From: Streptomyces sp. NBC_01314
GTDB lineage: Bacteria > Actinomycetota > Actinomycetes > Streptomycetales > Streptomycetaceae
Assembly: GCF_041435215.1 (NCBI RefSeq)
Contig: NZ_CP108394.1
Location: 124,001 to 188,000 of the forward strand
Reading direction: 5' to 3'
Length of the DNA: 64,000 nt
Part shown: positions 10,972 to 20,458 of the stretch, piece after piece
Layout of the letters: the number at the start of each line of letters is the position of its first letter
How positions within the stretch are numbered: the first letter of the stretch is position 1
Translations under genes and position numbers: made by a program
Notes under the pieces: generated by a model
Seen by the model: the letters and a program-made list of their open reading frames with translations, nothing else
Told to the model about the DNA's origin: nothing
Database searches by the model: none

Positions 10972-12342
10972 GGGAGTGTCTAATCAACGGCGGATCTGCT
11001 GATCAAGGAGATGCGTCTGATGACGGAGACCGTCGTGGAGAACGAGCAGGCCGAGCAGGTGGTTCAGGCACCGACGAGTGCGGTGTCGGACGAGCAGCTC
11101 GTTGCGATGCTCGTTGACCGTGCCCGAAACGAGGGGCTGCAACTGACCGGCGAGGGCGGGCTGTTGCAACAGCTCACGAAGCGAGTGCTCGAGTCCGCTC
11201 TGGAGGGCGAGATCACCGACCACGTCGGCTACGAGAAGCACGATCCGGCCGGGAAGAACAACGGCAACAGCCGCAACGGGACCCGGGCGAAGACCGTGCT
11301 GACCGATGTCGGCCCGGTGGAGGTGAGGGTGCCGCGCGATACCGCCGGCAGCTTCGAGCCGCAGATCGTCAAGAAGCGCCAACGGCGTCTGACCGGCGTC
11401 GACGAGATGGTGCTCTCCTTGTCCGCGAAGGGCCTCACTCACGGAGAGATCTCCGCTCATCTCGCCGAGGTCTACGGAGCGGAGGTGTCCAAACAGACCA
11501 TCTCCACCATCACCGATAAGGTCATGGACGGCATGGCCGAATGGCAGAACCGGCCCCTCGACCGCGTCTACCCCGTCCTGTTCGTGGACGCCATCAACGT
11601 GAAGATCAGGGAAGGAAAGGTCGCGAACCGTCCGATCTACGTGGTGATGGCGGTGACCGTGGACGGCACCCGCGACATCCTCGGCATCTGGGCCGGCGAG
11701 GGCGCGAAGTACTGGCTGCACGTGTTCACGGAGCTGAAGAACCGCGGCCTGGACGACGTGCTCATGCTCGTCTGCGACGGGCTCAAGGGCCTTCCCGATG
11801 CGGTGGAGGCCGTCTGGCCCCGCACGATTGTCCAGACGTGCGTGGTTCACCTGCTGCGCAATTCGTTCCGTTACGCCGCCCGTCAGGACTGGGACAAGGT
11901 CGCAGGGGCGCTCAAGCCCGTCTACACCGCACCCAGCGAGGATGCGGCGACGGAGCGGTTCCTGGAGTTCCAGGAGTCCTGGGGAGGGAAGTATCCGGCG
12001 ATCGTGAAGCTGTGGTCGGACGCCTGGGCCGAGTTCGTGCCCTTCCTCTCCTTCGACGTCGAGATACGCAAGGTCATCTGCAGCACGAACGCGATCGAGA
12101 GCGTTAACGCCCGCATCCGCAGGGCTGTCCGCGCCCGCGGGCACTTCCCCAACGAGGCCGCCGCTTTGAAGTGCATCTACATGGCGCTGATGAGCCTGGA
12201 CCCGACCGGCAAGGGCCGCAAGCGGTGGACCATGCGCTGGAAGGCGCCCCTGAACGCCTTCCAGATCGCCTTCGAAGGCCGCCTCACCCCGAGCAACAAC
12301 TGACCTTCAACAACCAAGATCAGCCGTTAAGTTGACACACCC
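10972..12342 (+). mobile_element. IS256-family insertion sequence
   Basis: Terminal inverted repeats of ~25 bases, 20 matching: GGGAGTGTC...AACGGCGGATC at the left (10972-10996) and the complement of GGGTGTGTC...AACGGCTGATC at the right (12318-12342). No target duplication is visible: flanks differ, and the right flank is a truncated gene while the left is not its other half. Confidence 0.88.
11020..12303 (+). CDS. IS256-family (Mutator-like) transposase, intact
   Basis: 427 residues from ATG 11020, which has AAGGAG 10 bases upstream; ATG 11011 is too close to that site. The N-terminus has GLLQQLTKRVLESALEGEITDHVGY. DDE residues are in VLFVDAINVK, LVCDGLKGLPDA and STNAIESVNARIRR. Full-length for the family with no frame disruption, so probably active. 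Confidence 0.95.
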   Translation: MTETVVENEQAEQVVQAPTSAVSDEQLVAMLVDRARNEGLQLTGEGGLLQQLTKRVLESALEGEITDHVGYEKHDPAGKNNGNSRNGTRAKTVLTDVGPVEVRVPRDTAGSFEPQIVKKRQRRLTGVDEMVLSLSAKGLTHGEISAHLAEVYGAEVSKQTISTITDKVMDGMAEWQNRPLDRVYPVLFVDAINVKIREGKVANRPIYVVMAVTVDGTRDILGIWAGEGAKYWLHVFTELKNRGLDDVLMLVCDGLKGLPDAVEAVWPRTIVQTCVVHLLRNSFRYAARQDWDKVAGALKPVYTAPSEDAATERFLEFQESWGGKYPAIVKLWSDAWAEFVPFLSFDVEIRKVICSTNAIESVNARIRRAVRARGHFPNEAAALKCIYMALMSLDPTGKGRKRWTMRWKAPLNAFQIAFEGRLTPSNN

Positions 12343-12472
12343 TCGGCCCCGAACTCGCGCACGAAACCCACGTTCGAGTCGCCGGCGGTCGTGGCGACGG
12401 CGGCGCCGAGGTGCTTGTCGAGCTGGATCGCGATCGAACCGACCCCGCCGGCGCCGGCAGAGGTGCGGACCT
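12343..12472 (-). pseudogene. Medium-chain dehydrogenase/quinone reductase fragment
   Basis: The minus strand reads VRTSAGAGGVGSIAIQLDKH then LGAAVATTAG...VGFVREFGA. This is the NADP-binding core (GAGGVGSIA) of an MDR-family NADPH:quinone oxidoreductase. It is cut at its 3' side exactly by the IS256 end, and no N-terminal part is seen upstream. About 43 codons survive. The other half is not at the far side of the IS, so a deletion or recombination accompanied the insertion. Confidence 0.75.
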
Positions 12473-12785
12473 TATATGGATGGACGGAGCCGCTCCGCCC
12501 CGGTAATGGACAGTGGAATCGGGTCGAACGAGCGGGTTGAACGAGCAGGGCCTGGCACGCTTCCGGCTTGCGTGAGTGCGACCACCCTTCCGAGCCCGAG
12601 ACGCGACGGTCCCGAGTGCCAGCACCGGAGGACGGCCACTCATTAACTTACGATCGTAATCGTATCGGCGTGACCGAGAGGCCGCAAGCGATTCCCGAGG
12701 CGAGTGGGATCGTGTGGCGGCCTGCCGGTCGAGCACCGGGGCACGCCGTCAGCCGTGAACATCACGGCGGACAACGGGGCGCGGC
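12473..12785. other. Spacer, palindrome TTACGATCGTAA
   Basis: No gene recognised. A perfect 12-base palindrome TTACGATCGTAA at 12648-12659, followed by TCGTAT, looks like a TetR-type operator without an adjacent intact gene. Confidence 0.35.
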
Positions 12786-13085
12786 GTGTGCGGCAGCGAG
12801 CGCGTCGCGTCGCGTCGCGTCGGCGATGACGAACACCTGACGATCATCCGGAAGAGCATCACTGCTCTCGCTGACCGTCTCCCGGCCCACGTCCCCTCGC
12901 CCCACCTGCCCGAGTACCCGGACTGCGCCCGCGTCCTCGCTGTCTTCAACGAGGGCACCGCCCCCCTCCGGGCCCATGATGTCCGCGAAGCCCTCGACCA
13001 CGAACTACTGCCGAAGAACCTCGACGGCACCCGCGCCAAGCTGAAACGCCTCGGCAGGCTCGACGTCCTCACCTACGCAGGCGCT
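12786..13085 (+). pseudogene. Remnant of a small conserved actinobacterial protein
   Basis: The open frame reads LTIIRKSITALADRLPAHVP... then VLAVFNEGTAPLRAHDVREA and PKNLDGTRAKLKRLGRLDVL. This looks like a winged-helix segment found near transposon remnants in Streptomyces. The frame then runs into an ISL3 fragment in another frame, so the true end is lost. Start uncertain; function unknown. Confidence 0.45.
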
Positions 13086-13218
13086 CCGCGAAGCCTTCCC
13101 CCTCGATCCGCCTCGCAAGGCACCGTCGGTGCGCGATGCGACTGGCTGGCTCACCCGCCACCCCGACCGTCGCACCGACGACCAGGCCCGGCAGCTCAAG
13201 GCAATACTGACCCGCTGA
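13078..13218 (+). pseudogene. ISL3-family transposase fragment
   Basis: QALREAFPLDPPRKAPSVRD followed by ATGWLTRHPDRRTDDQARQL and KAILTR, then stop. The segment around TGWLTRHP is characteristic of ISL3-family transposases in Streptomyces; only ~46 codons remain. Confidence 0.6.
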
Positions 13219-13254
13219 GCTTCCCCTGAGATGCAGAGTGAGTTGACAAAATCC

Positions 13255-14148
13255 GGCAGGTAGGCAGGGAACCGTCCCGGCAGTACATGAACTGGTGTCC
13301 GGCGATCACCAGGTGCGGGGGATGTCCCATGCCTGCGCGAGGGTGCGCGTGCTGATCGCGGACCACCTGGGAGTGTCGTTGTCGATCCGAGGTGTGTGAG
13401 AGTTGCTGCGGCGGCACGGCTGGTCGTGTCAGCAGCGTGCGCGGCGGGCAGTCGAACGGGACGATGCGGCGGTGGCCGGCTGGGTGAGGGAGTCCTGGCC
13501 CCGGGCAAAGCCACCGCGGCGGCGCTCGGGGCACGGCTGGTAAATGAGGACGAGGCCGCCGTCTCGATGACGTCGCACCGGGCACGCACCTGGGCGCCCA
13601 GAGGGGGCACGCCCGTGGTTCGGTTCAACGGCGCTTCCCGCGGCCGCATCTCGATGGCCGCGCTGGTGCGTTTCAAGGCCTGCGAACACAGCCGCCTGAT
13701 CTACCGTCCTCGCATCCAGGGCCATCACCGAGGTGCCCACCGTGGCTTCACCTGGCAGGACTACCGTGATCTTCTCGTGCGGGCCCACCTCCAGCCCGGC
13801 GGTCCCATCATTGCGATCTGGACAATCTGAATGTTTCATCGTTGCAGCCGATTACGTGAGTGCGCGGCGGAACATGACTGACTCACCATCGTGCAGTTGC
13901 CCAGCTATGCGCCCGACCTCAACCCGGTTGAGGGCATCTGGTCGTTGCTCCGGCGCAGCACTACCGCCAACGTCGTTTTCCGCGACCGCGACCATCTTGT
14001 CCAAGCCGTCCGCAGCGGCCTGCGCCGTATCCCACGACGCACCGACCTCATCGAGGGTTGCCTCGTTGAAACCGGCCTCTCGCTCACCGCGACAACACAA
14101 CAGAAAGGTCAGTGGTCGAACACCGGGAGGAATCCGCTGTACTCCTGA
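13255..14148 (+). pseudogene. IS630-family transposase, frameshifted remnant
   Basis: Reads in at least three frames: RVRVLIADHLGVSLSIRGV, then LVNEDEAAVSMTSHRARTWAPRGG and DFLVRAHLQPGGPI-like sequence (to ~13825). After a shift comes DNLNV, then LPSYAPDLNPVEGIWSLLRRS (13891 onwards). The catalytic D...D...E framework is recognisable but the gene is dead. Confidence 0.8.
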
Positions 14149-14251
14149 TGGGTGACATGGAGATTTTCCGACCTCTGGCGTGCGTCGGCAGGGAAGGGAT
14201 GCGTCGGCCCAGAAGATCGGCGGTACCCCGCGCGGGCACCGCACGTCAGAA

Positions 14252-14707
14252 GTGGAGCATGCCTTGGCACCTGTACCGAACGGCCTCTACATGATCATCC
14301 GTCCCGGCGAGCAAATGCTCACGATGGAGGGAGGGTCGTCGGAGCCCAAGACACCCGTCGTGCTGCTGCCGCCCACCGGCAACCCCGGCGAGCAGGAATG
14401 GCAGCTGGAGGTACTCAGCAACGGCAACTACACAATCCGCAATCTCAGGAGCGAAACGTACCTGTCCTTCGACGGTGCCCCGGAGATGAACAAGCCGGTC
14501 GTCGGATACCCCGAGCCGCGCGAGTGGGCGCTCTACCAGAGCGCGCAGCCGCACACCTTCCACGTCGTCGTCCCTGGAGGCCCCGTCGAAGGCGCGGAGC
14601 TGGCCCTGGACCTCAGCCTGCTGCGGATCTTCCCGCCTCGCATCGCTCTGAGGCCGCTCGACGTCAGCAACCAACGCCAGGCGTGGACCTTCCAATTTAT
14701 GGAGTAG
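14252..14707 (+). CDS. Beta-trefoil-like (I66/ricin-type) small protein
   Basis: About 151 residues from GTG 14252; the start is uncertain because no clear ribosome site exists and the frame is open to 14180. The pattern NGLYMII...EQEWQLEVLSNGNYTIRNL...YLSF...PREWALYQ...FHV...LALDLSLL...QAWTFQF repeats Trp/aromatic-bounded beta-hairpins, as in beta-trefoil protease inhibitors (family I66) and ricin-B folds. No signal peptide is seen. It lies between dead transposase and tpg fragments yet is open throughout, so it may be functional. A role in binding a protease or carbohydrate is inference only. Confidence 0.55.
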   Translation: MEHALAPVPNGLYMIIRPGEQMLTMEGGSSEPKTPVVLLPPTGNPGEQEWQLEVLSNGNYTIRNLRSETYLSFDGAPEMNKPVVGYPEPREWALYQSAQPHTFHVVVPGGPVEGAELALDLSLLRIFPPRIALRPLDVSNQRQAWTFQFME

Positions 14708-14871
14708 AGGCGTGAACCATGTGCCCGGGTCGGCCGCCGACCCGGGCACTGCCCCGAGAGGGCGGACCTGCTGACTACGGCCGCTCACCAGGTGACAACA
14801 AGGCCGCTTTTGTGTCAGCTGTCGTGCTTCGGCTCAGGTCCGGGGCTCACGGGCTGTTCGGGGCGCGGCTA

Positions 14872-15326
14872 CTACAGATCAAACTCCAGGTGCTCGATGT
14901 CCGTGAACCGGACCTCCTCCATGCCGCCCGCGCGGCGGCCGCCGTCCTGGAAGTACACCTCCTTGAGCGCTTTGGCAGCGATCTCCTGGAGCTGCTGGTC
15001 GGTGGCGCCGGCCTCCTGGGCCTCGAAGAGGCGCGCGGCGTAGCGTGGCGGCAGGGCGATCGCCAGGTGCCGCGGTCCTGGGCCGTCGACCCGATCGGCG
15101 CCGTGTAGCCCAAGCGGGCGCGGGCATCGATGACGATGCCGCCAGTCGGCGCCGCCTTCTCCCGTGCCCTGGCCCGGATCTGCGGCTGCCCGCGCGTCGT
15201 CACCTCGCGCTCCAGGCGCGCGGCGAGGTCGGCGCGAGGCTTCTTGATCGGGTCCTTCACATACCGCTCGACTGTGCGCTGCGAGATCCGCAAGGCCAGG
15301 ACAATCTCTTGACCACTGCCGGACAA
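14872..15326 (-). pseudogene. tpg: Telomere terminal protein (Tpg) remnant, truncated and frameshifted
   Basis: The minus strand reads ALRISQRTVERYVKDPIKKP, RADLAARLEREV, TGGIVIDARARLGYTAPIGS. A frame change near 15100 is followed by HLAIALPPRYAARLFEAQEA, LKEVYFQDGGRRAGGMEEVR and FTDIEHLEFDL-stop. This is the helix-turn-helix plus C-terminal half of Streptomyces Tpg, the protein attached to 5' ends of linear replicons. The first ~40 residues are missing and the frame is broken, so it cannot be functional. A relic like this implies past or present proximity to a linear replicon end. Confidence 0.82.
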
Positions 15327-15581
15327 CAGTTATGCGACAGCCTCCCGGGTCACCAGTCGGCGCACCGAAACTCACCCGCCCTGAACCAGGCCGGCCGCCG
15401 GGTTCGAAGAACCGTCACCCGGCTCCCCACCATGGGCAGAGTCCTTGCCCACGGGCGAGGCGTTCAGCCGTCCCGCCCACCACAAGGCCGGCACGAAACC
15501 GCGTCGAACTGGATAAATGACAAGCTCAGCTTGTTCTTTGACTTCTGGCGCTTCTGAAGTGGCGCGGGCAGGGTGGACGGC

Positions 15582-15935
15582 ATGACAGACAGCTCTGGCC
15601 CTGTTGCTGCGGACGGACGTGACCGCCAGGCGATAGAACACGCCCTCGGTCGTCCTTTGGATCGGACGTGGCCGACGGATGCTTTGCCACCGGGCAGCCG
15701 GGTCACGGTCATTCGTGACCCGGAGTGGGACGGGCCGTGGCAGTTCGAGTTCCCCGGAACGATCGATGTGATCGGTGCCCCCGAACCCAACCGACATGCC
15801 CACGCGCTGAGCGGTGAGTTGCTGTACTGGGTCACTTTTGACACGCCGCAGTACGACAGCGGTGGGGACGGCCCCTATCGCAAGGCCCAGATTTGGGGTC
15901 GGTACCTGAGGCCCGAGCCGGTTCCCGAAGCGTAG
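15582..15935 (+). CDS. Small conserved Streptomyces hypothetical protein
   Basis: 117 residues from ATG 15582 (GTGGAC upstream; ATG 15573 is possible). Sequence PPGSRVTVIRDPEWDGPWQF, then LLYWVTFDTPQYDSGGDGPYRKAQIWGRYL. It matches a family in Streptomyces often labelled ferrous-iron-transport-A-like, a small SH3-like beta-barrel with no proven function. Cytosolic, no signal. Codon use is normal. Confidence 0.7.
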   Translation: MTDSSGPVAADGRDRQAIEHALGRPLDRTWPTDALPPGSRVTVIRDPEWDGPWQFEFPGTIDVIGAPEPNRHAHALSGELLYWVTFDTPQYDSGGDGPYRKAQIWGRYLRPEPVPEA

Positions 15936-15969
15936 GGGGAACACCGCGTACACCTGGGCCACTGCATGT

Positions 15970-16060
15970 TCGCTCGAATCGTCCGTCGAACTAGCCTGCT
16001 CACCCGGGCGTTTGCCGGACGTGGGGCCGGCCTTCGTCTGATCATGCGCTCCGACCCAGT
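15970..16060 (-). repeat. Dispersed conserved non-coding repeat, copy A
   Basis: The minus strand shares an exact 29-base core (GGTCGGAGCGCATGATCAGA... through AAGGCCG) plus ~75% similarity over ~85 bases with 31932-32020. It starts ~35 bases past the small hypothetical gene, on the opposite strand. Function unknown. Confidence 0.75.
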
Positions 16061-16226
16061 AATTGCGTACGTGGCCGCGTTCTCGGGTGCGGGTCAGAGT
16101 CCGCAACGCCAGTGGGACCACGAACGGAAGCGGTCTGGGGGCTACCAGCGGATTACCCGGGGCGCGCCTGGAGCCGAGCTTTTGCCACGTGCAGACGGGG
16201 AGCCCCCGGCACCGGAACGACCAGCG

Positions 16227-16601
16227 TCACGACAGCAGCATTCGCGTCCAAATCACGGCCAGGAACGCGCAGGCGAGCGCGAACAGGCTCTGAACGACGG
16301 CGCTGATCGGCATCCTCAGGCGGGCGTGCACAACGGCACCGGTCGCCGCCACGGCCGGAACGCCCCAGACGGCGAGCCATGTCAGGACGGGGACGTCGCG
16401 GGAGTGCGCGGTTGCGGAAGAGTGCGGCGACTGCGCACTGCCCATACCGACCATGACCAACAGCATCACGGCGACTACGACAATGACCGCGTCCGCGACC
16501 AGGAACAGCAGAGCGACCGCGATGTCGATGAGCCGGGAGGGGCGTCCGCGGGTCTGGGAAGGCGCCGGGGTGTCCTGGTCGTCCTCGGGCGGTGAGGCCA
16601 T
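16227..16601 (-). CDS. Small integral membrane protein, unknown function
   Basis: 124 residues; ATG 16601. A charged N-terminus (MASPPEDDQDTPAPSQTRGRPS) precedes three hydrophobic helices: LIDIAVALLFLVADAVIVVV..., LTWLAVWGVPAVAATGAVV and VVQSLFALACAFLAVIWTRM. No recognised domain. The arrangement is typical of Streptomyces small hypothetical membrane proteins. Confidence 0.65.
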   Translation of the reverse strand: MASPPEDDQDTPAPSQTRGRPSRLIDIAVALLFLVADAVIVVVAVMLLVMVGMGSAQSPHSSATAHSRDVPVLTWLAVWGVPAVAATGAVVHARLRMPISAVVQSLFALACAFLAVIWTRMLLS

Positions 16602-16757
16602 GACCAGACTGCACCACGGAATATCGTGTTCGGCACCGGGCGGGATCGTATAGCGGCCCGACTGTGACCAGCCGTCACCACGACCGACGTGGAGCCGTGC
16701 CTCATGTCGCTGTGCGGTCGGCTCGGGAGGCGGGGACGACGTTGCCGTAGTTCAGGC

Positions 16758-17295
16758 CCGAGGTGTGGGTGATCGACGACGTGTCGTTCCCCAAGTGCAG
16801 CAAGGCGTCGGTCGGGGTGGGCCCGCCAGTACTGCGGAGCGGTCGACAAACGGGCGAACTGCCAGGTCACGGTCAGCGTCCATGCCGCCACCGACACCGC
16901 CTCGTGCCCGTTGGAGTGGCAGTCGTATCTGCCGCGTGAGTGGACGGACGAGCCGGACCGATGCCACAGGGCAGGAGTCCCCGACGACGTGGTGCACCGG
17001 GAGAAGTGGCGTCTCGCCCTCGGCCTCCTGGACACACTCGCCGAGTGGCGGTTGAAGGCGCCGGTCGTGGTCGCCGACACCGGCTACGGCGTCAGCACCC
17101 CCTTCCGGCTCGGTCTCGAGGAGCGAGGGCTGTCCTATGTCCTGGCCCTGAACGGGAAGGAAGTCGCCCACCCGGAGGATGTCGAGCGGCACCAGCCTGC
17201 TTATGGCGGGCTCGGACCGCCCACCTTTCCTCGCCACCGCACTCCACCGCGAGCCGTCTCCGTCCTCGCAGCGGAGGCGGGCGCGGAACGGTTCA
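16758..17295 (+). pseudogene. IS701-family transposase fragment, frameshifted
   Basis: VWVIDDVSFPKCSKASVGV, then after a one-base shift (~16826) VARQYCGAVDKRANCQVTVS, LEWQSYLPREWTDEPDRCHR, VVVADTGYGVSTPFRLGLEE and AERFTE. Family similarity stops at AERFTE (~17295), and unrelated sequence follows to 17454. Confidence 0.8.
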
Positions 17296-17454
17296 CGGAG
17301 GACGTCCGGCAGGCGATCACCCTCGCCGTGCGCGTCGGGAGCCGACGCCTCGTCCCGGAGGCCGGATACCGCCCAACCCGTGACCGCCGTCCCGCCCCGA
17401 CCGGACGGGCCGGGAAGTGGGCGCGCGGCGCACGCAACATTGCCCGTATATGCA

Positions 17455-17915
17455 TCAGAGAACGCGCCAGGCGACGGCGTAAGGCTGAGCGAACCGGGTG
17501 ATCCGGTGAGCGCTGACGACGACCTCGGCCTCCCCTGCGGGCATGTCTCGCCAGTGGACCTGCTCGACGTTGTTGACGCGGTCGAAACCGGGCCCCGCGC
17601 CCATGTTGCCGTGGCGTTCCTGACCGCCCGCGCGGACGACCAGGTCAAGGTCGTTCTGCAGGGCTGCCCCGGCGGGGTCCGTCCAGACGAGAGTCACCTT
17701 CAGAGTGCGGGCCGCTCCCTCGGAACAGTGATGAGGAAGGCGAGCTCCTCCCCCTGGTCCAGTTCCTCGGCGTCGGTGAAGCCCGCCCGGCCGTCGTCGG
17801 TCGGCAGGACGACGGCACGCTGGAGGTTGACGAGGCCGAAGCCGGAGTTGTTGTTCGGCGAGGGGCCCGCCTCGCTGGGGACGTACTGGCCGGGCAGTTC
17901 GTCGGCGGAACATCT
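17455..17915 (-). pseudogene. Subtilisin-like (S8) protease C-terminal fragment
   Basis: The minus strand reads ADELPGQYVPSEAGPSPNNN, SGFGLVNLQRAVVLP and EELAFLITVP, then shifts frame near 17715 into LKVTLVWTDPAGAALQNDLD, NVEQVHWRDMPAGEAEVVVS and AVAWRVL-stop. SGFGLVN is the end of the peptidase domain; the WTDP block is the C-terminal domain of large secreted subtilases. The catalytic part is absent, replaced by a GH16 gene. Confidence 0.75.
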
Positions 17916-17931
17916 CCGTCGCCCCGCAGGC

Positions 17932-18726
17932 TCACGGTCCGTCGTTGTCGGACACCTCCTCGGGCTCGTCGGACAGTGCCTCCAAGAGTGCGACTGGCCG
18001 CCGCACCACGAGGTGCTCGACCTTGTACGACATCTCCTTGATGTGGGGAGCCGGTGGGGGGTGGTACCGGCCTGCGCACACCGACAGATTGACGATGAGG
18101 TAGGCGTGCCAGGAACGTCCCACACCTCGGCGGTCGGCGAACACCCGACTGCCGTTCACCCACCAGATCACGGACCTCGGACCGAACTCGACGCGAAGAT
18201 CGACCCACGTGCCCGGGCCGATGGCGGGGTCGCGGTAGTAGAGGTTGCCGCCGCGAACGTGGTTGGTCAGCTCTAGGAGGTCGGCGTTGTCGGGGTGGTA
18301 CTCGAAGACATCGATCTCCTGGTCGCCGTCCCGCCAGGTCCAGATGGCCGGCCATGCCCCGACCTCGTACGGCAACCTGACCCGTGCCTCTAGCACATCC
18401 CCCGCGCGGACGGTGAAGTCCTCCTCGCTTCCCTCCGTGGTAAGCAGGCCCGAGTCCCACCGGCCGTCCTTGCGGCGTGTGGCACGGAAGGTGCCCGAAC
18501 GGCTGTAGGCGGGGTCCGCCGTCAGGTGATCCAGCTTGTTGTCACCGGGGTTGACCGGTCCGCCGTTCGGATATGCCCACGAACGCCCTGCCACCCATTG
18601 ACGGGTAGATGCGAAGTCCGCCGTGAAGACGACCTCAGTGCCAGACAAAATCGTCTCTGCCGACGGTGTTCCGTCGTATCCAGAACTCTCCATGCACGGA
18701 TGCTGCTCCGTATCTGACTTCGACAT
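17932..18726 (-). CDS. GH16-family endo-beta-glucanase-like protein
   Basis: 264 residues from ATG 18726; the frame extends to a TTG at 18783. The catalytic motif is DQEIDVFEYHP (ExDxxE), preceded by VRLPYEVGAWPAIWTWRD, the usual GH16 substrate-cleft segment, and followed by WVDLRVEFGPRSVIWWVNGS. GH16 retaining enzymes cut beta-1,3(4)-glucans, agar and related glycans. No signal peptide is present, which is unusual. Either the start is lost (the next upstream 400 bases look non-coding) or the protein is not exported by Sec. Its stop lies 17 bases from the subtilase fragment. Confidence 0.72.
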   Translation of the reverse strand: MSKSDTEQHPCMESSGYDGTPSAETILSGTEVVFTADFASTRQWVAGRSWAYPNGGPVNPGDNKLDHLTADPAYSRSGTFRATRRKDGRWDSGLLTTEGSEEDFTVRAGDVLEARVRLPYEVGAWPAIWTWRDGDQEIDVFEYHPDNADLLELTNHVRGGNLYYRDPAIGPGTWVDLRVEFGPRSVIWWVNGSRVFADRRGVGRSWHAYLIVNLSVCAGRYHPPPAPHIKEMSYKVEHLVVRRPVALLEALSDEPEEVSDNDGP

Positions 18727-19179
18727 GCAAATGCTGGTGAACCCACGGAACGGAAAACTCGTACGGGCGAATTCGTGTGACAAAATTGGTTGCGCCCACT
18801 GAGACGATCAGCCGCCGTTGGCCGCTGCGGTCAAAGCTGGCCAGCCGGTGGAGGTCACCGTGGACTTCATCTCCGGAGCAGTTTACTGATTCGACAGGGG
18901 TTGCCCGCTGCGCCCGCTCCTTCCCTCTCGACGGTCGGAGAATGACCGCTCGCCGTCCGTGTCCGCCCACGCAGCGACTGCTGGAGGCAAATACGCAGCC
19001 CGGTTCGACAGCTCTTCTGGAGCCTGACACGGCGACATGGCCTTCGCGACTACCTGACCGGGATGCTTCGGGAGAGGAAGTCTCTCTCACGCCATGGTAA
19101 AAGGATAGGTAAAGTCGCGCTGGTGCAGCTGGTCGCGGCGCGCACTGCCTGTTCCTGAGCCAGCCGCTGGGGCGCGGCA
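18727..19179. other. Spacer upstream of GH16, no gene recognised
   Basis: Lower GC than average with mixed codons. Frames on both strands stay open for ~100 codons but show no family features. It probably holds the GH16 promoter. Confidence 0.4.
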
Positions 19180-19914
19180 ATGTTTCCGTCACTGACAGCG
19201 CGGGAGGTGGCTCACGAGGACGTCCTCGCCCATCTCAAGATGCTGCAAGGCCACCATCGCCGAGATCAACTCATCGCCCTGCGCTCGCTGCTCACCTGGG
19301 CCAAGCGGGCAGGCCTCGTCTTCCGCAACCCGACCAGCCGGATCAAGGTCGGGCAGTACCAGTACGGTGTGCTGCAACCGCTCGTCCCCGCCCAGGTCGA
19401 CCGCTCCGTCGCGGCAGCCACCACTCCAGCGACACGACTCATCCTCGCCTTCGCCGCAGTGCACGCCGCCCGAGTCGCCCAGATCGGCACTCTCATGCTC
19501 GACGGCCTCGACATCGGCTACCGCCGGCTGACCATTCGCCGGCCGCGTCCGCCCGCTCGACGACCTCACCATGAAACTGCTGCTGGACTGGCTGGAGCAC
19601 CGGCGGAGCCGGTGGCCGAACACCGCGAACCTCCACCTGCTGATCAACAACCAGACTGCCACCAAGACCAGCCGCGCCAGTAACCATTGGATCAGCGCCG
19701 CGATGCGCGGGCAGGACCCGACGCTGGAACGGCTCCGCGTCGACCGCCAACTCGAAGAGCCTTGACCCACGGGCCCGATCCGCTCTACCTCGCCGAAATG
19801 TTCGGGTTCGATGAGAAGACCGCGATGCGCTACGCGGACTCCGCACGATCTTTATTGGAACAGGCCGCTGAACAGCAACTTCGACGAAATCAGCTCGACC
19901 GGGACATCCCGTGA
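19180..19914 (+). pseudogene. Site-specific tyrosine recombinase (integrase-like) remnant
   Basis: REVAHEDVLAHLKMLQGHHR, LRSLLTWAKRAGLVFRNPTS and LAFAAVHAARVAQIGTLMLD in frame one. Then MKLLLDWLEHRRSRWPNTAN, LHLLINNQ and LERLRVDRQLEE in a second frame, and LTHGPDPLYLAEMFGFDEKTAMRYADSARSLLEQ in a third. The order (SAM-like domain, then Arg/helix region, then the EKTAMRYAD C-terminus with the Tyr position) fits phage-type integrases seen in Streptomyces. At least two frameshifts inactivate it. Confidence 0.7.
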
Positions 19915-19930
19915 AGGGAATCATGGGTGG

Positions 19931-20458
19931 GTGACGCCGACTGAAGCAGCAGCAAGTGTCCTCCAGGATCATGCCGCCTTCTGGAGCATGGGAGACGCAG
20001 GGGCGAGCGACGTCGTCAATGCCGCCTGTGACGCGCTCGTCGCAGGGCTCGACAGCCCGGGCTTCGCATCCTGGCAGCCTGCACATGTGCTGAGGCGTAC
20101 TACGACGTGCACGCGTTGCTCCCCGACGCACTCGAAGAGCTAAGCCTCACCTTTCTATCCAGTTGCCAGCGAAGCCGGCCAGGAAGCCGCCGCGCGAGCC
20201 CTGGCACGTCGCGTGCTCGCCGGCGCGTTGACACCTCGGGAGTTCACCTTCCGGATCCACCAGCGTCACGGACACGAGCTGGCCCTGACCGAACGGCTCG
20301 CCGAACTCGACGACGAGTACGACACCCTCGAATACGGCGACAGGACAGCGGCACAGGTCGGTGCAGAGGTCATGGCAGAAGCTCGCCGCCTCGCAGTGCA
20401 ACGACCACGAACAACCCCCTTGAGGTGGGCCGGCGGCCCCGGCAGCAGATCTTCCTAA
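19931..20458 (+). pseudogene. Frameshifted hypothetical protein gene
   Basis: VTPTEAAASVLQDHAAFWSM (GTG 19931), then a shift near 20065 into ILAACTCAEAYYDVHALLPD and ALEELSL. A shift near 20160 leads into ASEAGQEAAARALARRVLAG, ALTPREFTFRIHQRHGHELA and LAELDDEYDTLEY. The three pieces join as one ~160-residue helical protein of unknown function, common next to integrase genes. Confidence 0.55.

Noticed and set aside
10963..12352. Possible target duplication around the IS256 element
   Set aside because: Flanks at the defined ends share no 8-9 base repeat; consistent with recombination, so none reported.
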